Source: Sphingobacteriales bacterium (GTDB lineage: Bacteria; Bacteroidota; Bacteroidia; Chitinophagales; Chitinophagaceae). Taken from it: DNA of 10,866 nt. Positions within the stretch are counted from its first letter, which is position 1; every line of letters starts with the position of its first letter. Positions 1-6,075 of the stretch are shown piece by piece. The position numbers were made by a program, and so were the translations under genes. The notes below the pieces were generated by a model. That model saw only the letters and a list, made by a program, of their open reading frames with translations. It had not been told where the DNA came from and did not search any database. The stretch lies in NCBI GenBank assembly GCA_947472965.1, contig CANJEF010000013.1, positions 1 through 10,866 of the forward strand. The letters run 5' to 3'.

Positions 1-1
1 C

Positions 2-70
2 GTTAGTTTGTCCCACGTAGTATTTTTGGAACTGATCGGAATAAATTATGTAAACGACATATTTCATTAG
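2..70 (+). CDS. Possible C-terminal tail of an unidentified gene cut by the left edge
   Basis: One plus-strand frame is open from the window edge to a TAG at 68-70 and encodes about 22 residues ending in NDIFH. I do not recognise it. The only support is position: the stop lies 12 bases before a hairpin whose plus-strand side carries the longer T run (seven T, 100-106), as expected if a plus-strand gene ends here. A second frame (7-93) is also open but begins after a stop inside the window and ends inside the hairpin stem, which is less plausible. A run of 22 codons is easily open by chance, so this is a weak call. Confidence 0.25.
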   Translation, partial: VSLSHVVFLELIGINYVNDIFH

Positions 71-80
71 AACTAACTGA

Positions 81-106
81 AAAGCAACCGTAAGGTTGCT
101 TTTTTT
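81..106. terminator. Bidirectional rho-independent terminator
   Basis: The stem AGCAACC (83-89) pairs with GGTTGCT (94-100) around a four-base GTAA loop. On the plus strand it is followed by seven T (100-106). On the minus strand it is followed by four T (83-80). It lies directly downstream of the minus-strand initiator tRNA and can end that transcript. The longer T run on the plus side suggests it also ends a plus-strand gene entering from the left. Confidence 0.75.
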
Positions 107-109
107 CTG

Positions 110-181
<72 letters not shown>

Positions 182-184
182 GTG

Positions 185-215
185 CAAATCTACACTTAAA
201 TCTAATATGTGCAAA
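185..215 (-). promoter_or_regulatory. Bacteroidota-type promoter for the initiator tRNA
   Basis: On the minus strand a -33 box TTTG (215-212), a spacer of exactly 19 bases and a -7 box TAGATTTG (192-185) match the phylum consensus TTTG-N19-TAnnTTTG at every fixed position. Only three bases (184-182) separate the -7 box from the first base of the mature tRNA, so the primary transcript should have almost no 5' leader. It overlaps the promoter proposed for era on the opposite strand. Confidence 0.65.
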
Positions 216-239
216 ACAATTTTTACTGTGTTACCTTTG
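208..239 (+). promoter_or_regulatory. Bacteroidota-type promoter for the era cluster
   Basis: A perfect -7 box TACCTTTG lies at 232-239, with a weaker -33 match TGTG at 208-211 and a 20-base spacer. Transcription would begin a few bases after 239, leaving roughly 3-8 bases before the era ATG at 250. No Shine-Dalgarno sequence fits in that space. Its -33 region is interleaved with the -33 box of the divergent tRNA promoter (212-215), so the two may compete for polymerase. Confidence 0.5.
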
Positions 240-249
240 CACAATACGC

Positions 250-1119
250 ATGAAATCAGGATTTGTAAATATCATCGGTAAACCAAATGCAGGTAAAAGC
301 ACTTTGCTCAATGCTTTGGTTGGTGAAAAATTGGCCATCGTTTCGTCTAAGGTTCAAACTACCCGTCATCGCATAAGGGCATTTTTAAACGGACCAGGGT
401 ACCAAATTGTTTTTTCTGATACTCCAGGTATTATTGAGCCTGAGTATAAACTTCATGAAAAGATGATGCATGCTGTGAAATCAAGCATGCAGGATGCCGA
501 TGTTTCTTTATTTATTGCTGACATCCGAGATGACCTGGAACAATTGGATATTCTTTTTTCATCCATTAAAATACACGTTCCCTGTATTTTAGTACTTAAC
601 AAGTCTGATCTTACAAAGGCAAAAAGGATTGAAGAAGCTGTTGCGTTCTTTTCAACAAAAAAATACGGTAAGAATATTATCGTAATTTCTGCTGCTCAAA
701 AGCTCAATACCGATGAGTTGATCACTCAAATTGTGAATAAACTTCCTGATGGAGAAGCTTTTTTTGCCGAAGATGATCTTACTGACATGCCTACAAAGTT
801 TTTTGCAGGCGAGATTGTAAGAGAAAAAATATTTGAACTTTTTGAACAGGAAATTCCTTATCAAACCGCCGTTTTAGTACAGCGATTTGAAGAAAAAAAT
901 ACGTTGATAAAAATTGTTGTGGACATTATTGTTCAACGCGAATCCCAAAAAGCAATTCTTTTGGGAGGATCCGGCAGCATGATTAAAAAACTGGGTACAA
1001 TGGCAAGAATAGATCTCGAAGCCTTTTTGGGATCAAAGGTTTTTCTTGAATTGTATGTGAAAGTCCGTAATAACTGGCGAAACAATGATTTATATTTAAA
1101 GGAATATGGATATAATTAA
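250..1119 (+). CDS. era: GTPase Era, 30S ribosome assembly factor
   Basis: Era is an essential GTPase that binds the 3' end of 16S rRNA through a KH domain and checks late 30S maturation. At 289 residues it has normal length. G-domain motifs are all visible: G1 GKPNAGKST (10-18), G2 in the TTRHRI segment (37-42), G3 DTPG (57-60), G4 NKSD (117-120) and G5 SAA (147-149). The C-terminal type-2 KH domain covers about 195-280, with the family's EIPY at 201-204 and the RNA-binding GxxG loop as GGSG (239-242). The loop lacks the basic residue often found there, a modest departure. The start is supported because MKSGFVNIIGKP matches the usual Era N-terminus and the promoter sits just upstream. There is no Shine-Dalgarno sequence, as is normal for the phylum. 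Its last 14 bases overlap the next gene, suggesting co-transcription and possibly translational coupling. Confidence 0.96.
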   Translation: MKSGFVNIIGKPNAGKSTLLNALVGEKLAIVSSKVQTTRHRIRAFLNGPGYQIVFSDTPGIIEPEYKLHEKMMHAVKSSMQDADVSLFIADIRDDLEQLDILFSSIKIHVPCILVLNKSDLTKAKRIEEAVAFFSTKKYGKNIIVISAAQKLNTDELITQIVNKLPDGEAFFAEDDLTDMPTKFFAGEIVREKIFELFEQEIPYQTAVLVQRFEEKNTLIKIVVDIIVQRESQKAILLGGSGSMIKKLGTMARIDLEAFLGSKVFLELYVKVRNNWRNNDLYLKEYGYN

Positions 1120-1900
1120 CCCCCATAAAAGATATATTTCTATGTTGCTTTCAGGAATAAAAATATTTTTTATTCTGTCTGTTTGTATAATTTGCTTTTC
1201 TATCAAAACACTTGCACAAGCATATCGTGAGAATACTAGAGCAGAGCTTGACGGTATTAAATCTTCATCGGTCAATAATGAAGTGTTTATTGATGGAATC
1301 GGGGCTTCTGGTGGACAAAAAATGAAGTACTCTCAGGTTCAAGGGTCTCCTTTTTTCAACGATGAATTTTATCCATCGGATATTTATGATTTTAAAAACA
1401 GGAAGATTGGGCGGTTTATGGTGAAGTACAATCTTGCCTCACAGCAATTTCATTATCTATCATCTGATTCAATTGAACTGGTTGTTGCTGATCAAATTGC
1501 GAAGGTTGTGATGTTTAATAATTCACATGACTTGGAAAATGGAATCGAATTCATTTTTAACCCAGCGGCCTTTGTTGTAGATGGGGATCCCTATTTAGGA
1601 TTCATGCAACAGTTGAATAGTGGAGGAGCTATCCTTTATAAACAGATTAAACGGTCAGTGGTTGTTGCTGATTCATTATTTGGTGCAGCTAAGCGTTATT
1701 ATTTTGGTACAACAACTTCATACTTCCTTGGAACAGCGACTGGGAATATTAAATTAAAAAAATTATCAGAAGATTATATTCTAGCCAATCTGCAGTTCTA
1801 TGAACGTTCTGCTGCATGGATCAAAGAAAATAAAATCAAGTTTAACAGAGAAGTAGACGTTGTTCGCTTTTTGAATTTTTATAACAGTAGATTGAAATGA
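1106..1900 (+). CDS. Secreted protein of unknown function between era and der
   Basis: A 264-residue protein that I cannot assign to a named family. The N-terminus is an export signal: basic residues (HKR, 7-9), a hydrophobic core at about 14-36, and a likely signal peptidase I site after TLAQA near residue 39. The mature part is probably beta-rich. It has the pattern GRFMVKYNL (102-110), then a hydrophobic segment with KVVMF, an aromatic-rich middle, and a C-terminal WIKENKIKFN...FLNFYNS (238-261). From general familiarity this resembles a class of exported Bacteroidota proteins ending in 'KKNKLNFKKEEDL..NYYNS'-like tails; that is recollection, not a search. The start at 1106 overlaps era by 14 bases. 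An alternative ATG at 1142 (residue 13) still keeps a full signal peptide and may be the real start. It ends 7 bases before der, so it sits inside one operon with two ribosome-assembly GTPases. Confidence 0.85.
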   Translation: MDIINPHKRYISMLLSGIKIFFILSVCIICFSIKTLAQAYRENTRAELDGIKSSSVNNEVFIDGIGASGGQKMKYSQVQGSPFFNDEFYPSDIYDFKNRKIGRFMVKYNLASQQFHYLSSDSIELVVADQIAKVVMFNNSHDLENGIEFIFNPAAFVVDGDPYLGFMQQLNSGGAILYKQIKRSVVVADSLFGAAKRYYFGTTTSYFLGTATGNIKLKKLSEDYILANLQFYERSAAWIKENKIKFNREVDVVRFLNFYNSRLK

Positions 1901-1907
1901 ACTCATT

Positions 1908-3215
1908 ATGAATGGATACACAGTAGCAATTGTTGGAAGACCCAACGTTGGAAAGAGCACTTTTTTCAACAGGTTGCTTGAGCAGAGAAAGGCAATAGTA
2001 GAGGATACTCCTGGTGTTACAAGAGACCGCCAATATGGGGTTACTGAATGGAATGGTAAAACATTCAACGTTATAGATACAGGTGGGTTTGTGCCCGATA
2101 GTGATGATGTATTTGAGCGTGAAATTAGAAAACAAGTTGTTATTGCTGTTGAAGAGGCGAATGCCATCATTTTCATTTGTGATGTTACAACAGGAATCAC
2201 TCATCTGGATGAGGCAATGGCCAAAATATTAAGACCTACAAACAAGCCGGTTTTTTTGGTTGTAAACAAAGTGGACAATAGCGAGCGGATGTTGCTAGCC
2301 ACGGAGTTCTATGGCATGGGATTTGAGTACACACATTTTCTTTCCTCCATATCAGGAAGTGGTACCGGCGACTTACTTGACGACGTTACAAAGCATATTG
2401 AAACAGATGTAGAACCTGAGGCACTTGATATCCCAAAGTTTGCAATTATTGGTCAGCCCAATGTTGGAAAATCATCTCTCCTTAATGCACTCATTGGAAC
2501 AGAAAGAACCATTGTTAGTGATATTGCAGGCACAACAAGAGATACAATACATACTCATTATACCTTGTTTCAAAAGGAATTTATTCTCATAGACACTGCA
2601 GGGATCAGAAGAAAAAACAAGGTACACGAAGACATTGAATTTTATTCAGTGATACGTGCTATCAAGGCAATGGATGAAGCTGATATTTGTTTGATGATGA
2701 TAGATGCCCAAAATGGAGTTACACAGCAGGACTTGAATATATTTTCTTTGGCAATAAAAAAAGGAAAAGGAATTGTATTTATTGTAAACAAGTGGGATCT
2801 GGTTGAGAAAGGCACAAATACATCCAGGGATTTTGAAAAAGACATGAAAACCCGTCTAGCCCCATTCGTTGATCTTCCTATTCTTTTCATTTCAGCCACT
2901 GAAAAGACCCGTATTTTCAAGGTAATTGAAACCGCATTGGAGGTATTTGATAACAGAAAAAGGCGTGTTGCCACATCTGTTCTGAATGATGAAATGTTGA
3001 AAGCAATAGAAGCCCACAGACCTCCAGTGGTTCGGGGGAATTCGATAAAAATAAAGTTTGTTACACAAATTCCAACAGTCGTTCCAAGTTTTGCATTTTT
3101 TGCCAATCATCCAGATGATATTAAAACGCCATACAAAAACTATTTGGAAAATAAATTAAGGGAGAGTTTCAATTTCAAAGGTGTCCCTGTTAGAATATTT
3201 TTCCGGAAAAAATAA
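1908..3215 (+). CDS. der: GTPase Der (EngA), 50S ribosome assembly factor
   Basis: Der is an essential tandem GTPase that acts in the late assembly of the 50S ribosomal subunit. The 435-residue product has two complete G domains and a C-terminal KH-like domain. Domain 1: GRPNVGKS (10-17), DTPGVTRDR (33-41), DTGG (57-60), NKVD (120-123), with the G5 region reading SSISG (146-150) instead of a plain SA. Domain 2: GQPNVGKS (182-189), TTRDT (209-213), DTAGIRR (229-235), NKWD (294-297), SAT (329-331). The KH-like domain runs from about 350 and ends in the family-typical GVPVRIFFRKK (425-435). It is shorter than the E. coli protein but normal for the compact Der of many bacteria. It begins 7 bases after the secreted-protein gene, consistent with an era-orf-der operon, and is followed at once by a terminator. 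Confidence 0.97.
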   Translation: MNGYTVAIVGRPNVGKSTFFNRLLEQRKAIVEDTPGVTRDRQYGVTEWNGKTFNVIDTGGFVPDSDDVFEREIRKQVVIAVEEANAIIFICDVTTGITHLDEAMAKILRPTNKPVFLVVNKVDNSERMLLATEFYGMGFEYTHFLSSISGSGTGDLLDDVTKHIETDVEPEALDIPKFAIIGQPNVGKSSLLNALIGTERTIVSDIAGTTRDTIHTHYTLFQKEFILIDTAGIRRKNKVHEDIEFYSVIRAIKAMDEADICLMMIDAQNGVTQQDLNIFSLAIKKGKGIVFIVNKWDLVEKGTNTSRDFEKDMKTRLAPFVDLPILFISATEKTRIFKVIETALEVFDNRKRRVATSVLNDEMLKAIEAHRPPVVRGNSIKIKFVTQIPTVVPSFAFFANHPDDIKTPYKNYLENKLRESFNFKGVPVRIFFRKK

Positions 3216-3245
3216 AAGGGCGGCAAATTAATTGCCACCCTTTTT
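3214..3245. terminator. Bidirectional terminator between converging genes
   Basis: GGG (3218-3220) pairs with CCC (3238-3240), and GGCAA (3222-3226) with TTGCC (3232-3236). One C-A mismatch interrupts the stem and the loop is ATTAA. Flanking AAAA and TTTTT extend it on both sides, so each strand has a T run after the stem. It begins within the der stop codon on one side and lies 24 bases past the stop of the porin gene on the other, so it can serve both converging transcripts. Confidence 0.85.
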
Positions 3246-3268
3246 GTATTGATCCCTCATTTTAACAT

Positions 3269-4339
3269 CTACAGTTTGTAATAGGCAGCTAGTAAAAAGC
3301 TTGATGCATTTTTCATCTCCATATCATTCTTTCCAAAGAAGATAGCTTCTTTTGCGCTTTCAAGCCTCAATTCTGGAACGATGGTAAAGTGCCCCAGTTT
3401 TATATTTCCTGAAATTGTATTGGCAAAAATAGAAGAGCCACTTTTTGCTGAACCAAGTGCTGATAGTTGATTTTTGTCATTGAATATTTCAGATCTCAGC
3501 GTCAGTCCGAATTTTGAAGTGGGGTCATAATTTAAATAAACTGCAGATCCTCCCCATGATTTAGCCTCGGCGTAGGAATTGTTTTTCTGAAGCTTTGAAC
3601 TGTTTACAGTTCCGTTGTATGCCACGTTAAATTTGTCATTTAATTTTGCAGTAAACACGATATCAAACTGATTTACTTTGGCTGAATCCGAGGGGCGTTT
3701 ACCCCCAACATAGTTCAAATATGTTTTCACATTATCACTAAATGCATAGCTATATTGAAATAACAAAGCTGGTTGACTACCTGATGGGGCTTTTCTATAA
3801 TCAGTTGGATTAGACATTCCAACCATGATTCCAGATTTTCCAAAAGTTAGATCCGACTTTACTCCAGTATGAAGAAAAGGTCCGTAGGAAAACATATAGG
3901 ACATGCTATAGTTTCTGTTTCCAAAAGGATCTACCAATTCATAGCCAACGTGCGTTGCCCAAGTTCCTGCTGTAAACTTTATCCAATTTGCGGCCGCGTA
4001 AGAAGCATAAAGTTGTTTTACAGCAGCGAGCACCCCTTTATCATTGTATGAAAATTCTGTCGCTCTTTTTCCAACCCCAAGATCCGCTGTAAAGGAGAAT
4101 TTTTTTACTACATAGTCCACTTTAACAGAGGCCATGCCCAGCGCCAGATTTCCTGTACTATTTGTGAAACTAGTTCTGTTATTTGAAAGATTGTTTTTAA
4201 AGTCGGCTCTTAAATAGGCATCAATAAACCCGCTAAATGTAAAATTTGATTTTTTCTCTGCTTTTGATGTTGTGTCTTGTGCCTTCGGAAGGTGAAAACA
4301 AAGCATAAGAAGGCTGATTACGGAAAATTTTCGTAACAT
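3269..4339 (-). CDS. Outer-membrane beta-barrel porin, BBP2 / OmpL-like
   Basis: A 356-residue exported protein predicted to form a beta-barrel pore in the outer membrane. A signal peptide (1-20) ends in LPKA before QDTT. The first barrel strand, FTFSGFIDAYL (33-43), and the segment VGYELVDPFG (131-140) followed by NYSMSYMFSYGPFLHTGVK (143-161) are characteristic of the BBP2 (putative beta-barrel porin-2, OmpL-like) family. The rest alternates hydrophobic and polar residues in short strands separated by glycine/asparagine-rich turns, and ends in SSFLLAAYYKL. The gene follows amtB with an 84-base gap holding a hairpin. I see no promoter of its own, so it is probably read through from amtB. The pairing suggests passage of ammonium or another small nitrogen solute across the outer membrane, but substrate specificity is inference. 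Confidence 0.85.
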   Translation of the reverse strand: MLRKFSVISLLMLCFHLPKAQDTTSKAEKKSNFTFSGFIDAYLRADFKNNLSNNRTSFTNSTGNLALGMASVKVDYVVKKFSFTADLGVGKRATEFSYNDKGVLAAVKQLYASYAAANWIKFTAGTWATHVGYELVDPFGNRNYSMSYMFSYGPFLHTGVKSDLTFGKSGIMVGMSNPTDYRKAPSGSQPALLFQYSYAFSDNVKTYLNYVGGKRPSDSAKVNQFDIVFTAKLNDKFNVAYNGTVNSSKLQKNNSYAEAKSWGGSAVYLNYDPTSKFGLTLRSEIFNDKNQLSALGSAKSGSSIFANTISGNIKLGHFTIVPELRLESAKEAIFFGKNDMEMKNASSFLLAAYYKL

Positions 4340-4362
4340 TGATTTCGTTTTTTAGTTATAAA

Positions 4363-4418
4363 AAGGGGTATGACTGAGGTACATGTTCTAGTCCAACATT
4401 ACCTTGTGTTGTACCCTT
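4363..4418 (-). terminator. Attenuator-like hairpin between amtB and the porin gene
   Basis: Read on the minus strand, AGGTAATGTT (4404-4395) pairs with AACATGTACCT (4387-4377) with one bulged base and a seven-base loop. Beyond an internal loop of 6-7 bases on each side, GGGTA (4416-4412) pairs with TACCC (4370-4366). A C and five T follow (4365-4360), as in an intrinsic terminator. The internal loop makes the stem imperfect, so partial termination is more likely than a full stop. That would lower porin expression relative to amtB. It could instead stabilise the 3' end of a processed amtB message. Confidence 0.45.
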
Positions 4419-4423
4419 ATGTT

Positions 4424-5800
4424 TTAAGATGGCATTTCAACTTCTTCATTTTTCATGAGTAGGGTTCCTTGCATATATTTTTCATCATGTTGTGATTCAT
4501 CAAGTCCCATTTCCTCTTCTTCCATACTAACCCGAAGTGGTTGAATTAAATCAATGATTTTGAAAATGATAATGGATACAACAAAAGAATAAATTACCGC
4601 AATGGCCATTGCTTTTAATTGAACAAAAAAGAATGACACGTTTCCGTAAAACAATCCATCATTTCCGGCTGCATTTACTGCTTTTGTAGCGAAAATTCCA
4701 GTCAATACCATTCCAACCATTCCACCTATACCATGGCAAGGAAATACATCAAGGGTATCATCTAAGGTTGATTTTTGTTTGTAGTGTACAGCTGTGTTGG
4801 AAATAAGGGCTGCAACAACTCCTATAAAAATACTCTGTGGAATGCCAACAAATCCTGCCCCTGGGGTAATTGCAACCAATCCAACCACTGCACCTATGCA
4901 GAATCCCATTACGGAAGGTTTTTTACCTTTCAGAACATCAAAAAACATCCATGAAAGTCCTGCTCCTGCTGCCGCTGCATTGGTTGTAGCGAATGCGGAA
5001 ACGGCCAAACCATTTGCACCAAGTGCTGACCCTGCATTGAAGCCAAACCAACCAAACCAGAGTAAGCCGGTTCCGATTAAAACATACGGTACATTTGCGG
5101 GTGGAATTTCGGTTCTCTCAAGATGTACTTTTCTTCTTTTCAATAGCAAGGCGCCTGCCAGTGCTGCACAACCTGCAGAAATATGTACTACTGTTCCACC
5201 GGCAAAGTCGAGTGCTCCCATTTTAAACAGAAAGCCATCTGGGTGCCAGCTCCAATGTGCTAAGGGTGCATAAACAAGTATGCTGAATAGGATAATAAAC
5301 AATATATAAGAGGTGAATTTTACCCTTTCTGCCAATGCGCCAACAACGAGACCTGGGGTAATAATGGCAAACATCAATTGAAAAAGTGAAAACAGTGTTT
5401 TGGGGATAGTAGGGGCCAGGCTCCACGGTGCAGTATTATTTACATCCTTGAAGAAAAAGTGCGTCATGGGATTGCCGATGAATCCTCCTAGAGAGTCACC
5501 AAAGCACAAGCTGTATCCAAATGTTATCCAAATAACAGTGACAACACCGGCTGCAACTGTACTTTTGATCATTGTTGAGATTACATTTTTCCTGTGTACC
5601 ATTCCTCCGTAAAAGAAAGCCAGTCCTGGTGTCATCAGGAACACCAAGGCGGTAGCAATGAGTATCCAAGTGATGTCTGCGCCGTTATAAACACCTTCTT
5701 TATCCTCAAAATTGGGAAGTACAGGTACAAAAATGGATGCAACTGCAATTAATATGAGCACGATGAATGGCAGTCTGTCTCGGATTAATTTTGAATTCAT
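4424..5800 (-). CDS. amtB: Ammonium transporter AmtB (Amt/Rh family)
   Basis: An inner-membrane channel that conducts ammonium/ammonia into the cell for assimilation. The 458-residue product has about eleven or twelve hydrophobic segments. Diagnostic residues are present: DFAGGTVVHISAG (198-210), with the conserved aspartate D198 and first pore histidine H206, and DVFPCHGIGGMVG (351-363) with the second pore histidine H356. ITPGLVVGALAER (147-159) and WFGFNAGSA (251-259) are also family blocks. An extra N-terminal hydrophobic stretch (10-29) may be a cleaved signal or an additional helix. The cytoplasmic tail (about 420-458) retains MGLDESQHDEKYM, the region PII proteins bind in other AmtBs. 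There is no PII gene on either side. The neighbours are gltD upstream and a porin downstream. The gene is preceded by a 275-base AT-rich gap with a probable promoter, so it is likely transcribed separately from gltBD. Confidence 0.96.
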   Translation of the reverse strand: MNSKLIRDRLPFIVLILIAVASIFVPVLPNFEDKEGVYNGADITWILIATALVFLMTPGLAFFYGGMVHRKNVISTMIKSTVAAGVVTVIWITFGYSLCFGDSLGGFIGNPMTHFFFKDVNNTAPWSLAPTIPKTLFSLFQLMFAIITPGLVVGALAERVKFTSYILFIILFSILVYAPLAHWSWHPDGFLFKMGALDFAGGTVVHISAGCAALAGALLLKRRKVHLERTEIPPANVPYVLIGTGLLWFGWFGFNAGSALGANGLAVSAFATTNAAAAGAGLSWMFFDVLKGKKPSVMGFCIGAVVGLVAITPGAGFVGIPQSIFIGVVAALISNTAVHYKQKSTLDDTLDVFPCHGIGGMVGMVLTGIFATKAVNAAGNDGLFYGNVSFFFVQLKAMAIAVIYSFVVSIIIFKIIDLIQPLRVSMEEEEMGLDESQHDEKYMQGTLLMKNEEVEMPS

Positions 5801-5836
5801 TTTAGAAAATTTGTGATTAACAATACTTTATTATAT

Positions 5837-5844
5837 CAAAACTA
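5837..5844 (-). promoter_or_regulatory. Probable -7 promoter box for amtB
   Basis: On the minus strand TAGTTTTG fits the Bacteroidota -7 consensus TAnnTTTG. It would start transcription about 30 bases before the amtB ATG. The expected -33 position (5864-5867) reads ACTG, a poor match to TTTG, so this may be a weak promoter needing an activator. It is the only full -7 match I found in this strand of the gap. Confidence 0.45.
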
Positions 5845-5894
5845 AGAATTTGTAACCCAAATTCAGTTTAAATAACATATATAATAAATTGTAA

Positions 5895-5926
5895 TATGTT
5901 ACTGTATTAAGTATAACAGTATGTTA
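5895..5926. repeat. Short direct and inverted repeats upstream of amtB
   Basis: TATGTTA occurs at 5895-5901 and again at 5920-5926, 25 bases apart. Between them TACTGT (5900-5905) and ACAGTA (5916-5921) form an inverted repeat. The cluster sits 50-90 bases upstream of the proposed amtB -7 box, where an activator or repressor could bind. The surrounding sequence is very AT-rich, so short repeats like these can arise by chance. Confidence 0.25.
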
Positions 5927-5952
5927 ATCAGTTTATTAATACTAAATATTGA

Positions 5953-5986
5953 AAATATTGTGGATAAATAAAATATCCAAATATTT
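5953..5986. repeat. 13-bp inverted repeat in the gltD-amtB gap
   Basis: AAATATT (5953-5959) plus TGGATA (5961-5966) pairs with TATCCAAATATTT (5974-5986). One G (5960) is bulged and the loop is seven bases (5967-5973). It lies between the gltD terminator and the amtB promoter box, about 110 bases upstream of the latter. It could be a protein-binding dyad for nitrogen control or a second RNA hairpin in the gltD read-through transcript. No clean T run follows on either strand, so I do not call it a terminator. The rest of 5801-6014 holds no gene I can support. Confidence 0.5.
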
Positions 5987-6014
5987 AAATATTAAATAAA
6001 TCTATATGTGTATG

Positions 6015-6044
6015 TAAAAGAAAAAGACCGAAAACTCGGTCTTT
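6015..6044 (-). terminator. Terminator of the gltBD operon
   Basis: On the minus strand AAAGACCG (6044-6037) pairs with CGGTCTTT (6030-6023) around a six-base loop, followed by a T-rich tract TTTTTCTTTT. It lies 32 bases past the gltD stop. It separates gltBD from amtB, supporting independent transcription of amtB. Confidence 0.85.
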
Positions 6045-6075
6045 GATGATTTTTCCTATATCTATGACGATAGGT

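Noticed and set aside
1781..2204. Two overlapping minus-strand frames (139 and 120 codons) across the der start
   Set aside because: They lie antisense to the strongly conserved first G domain of Der, have no recognisable motifs or promoter, and are explained by its codon pattern.
2642..3106. A 154-codon minus-strand frame inside der
   Set aside because: It is antisense to the second G domain and KH-like domain of Der, whose motifs fit only the plus strand.
4794..5273. A 159-codon plus-strand frame inside amtB
   Set aside because: It is antisense to the conserved AmtB core including the first pore histidine. Its proline/alanine-rich composition reflects glycine/alanine-rich helices on the other strand.
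5953..5986. Reading the 13-bp hairpin as a second gltD terminator
   Set aside because: No clean T run follows the stem on the minus strand, and a stronger terminator already lies at 6015-6044 close to the gltD stop.
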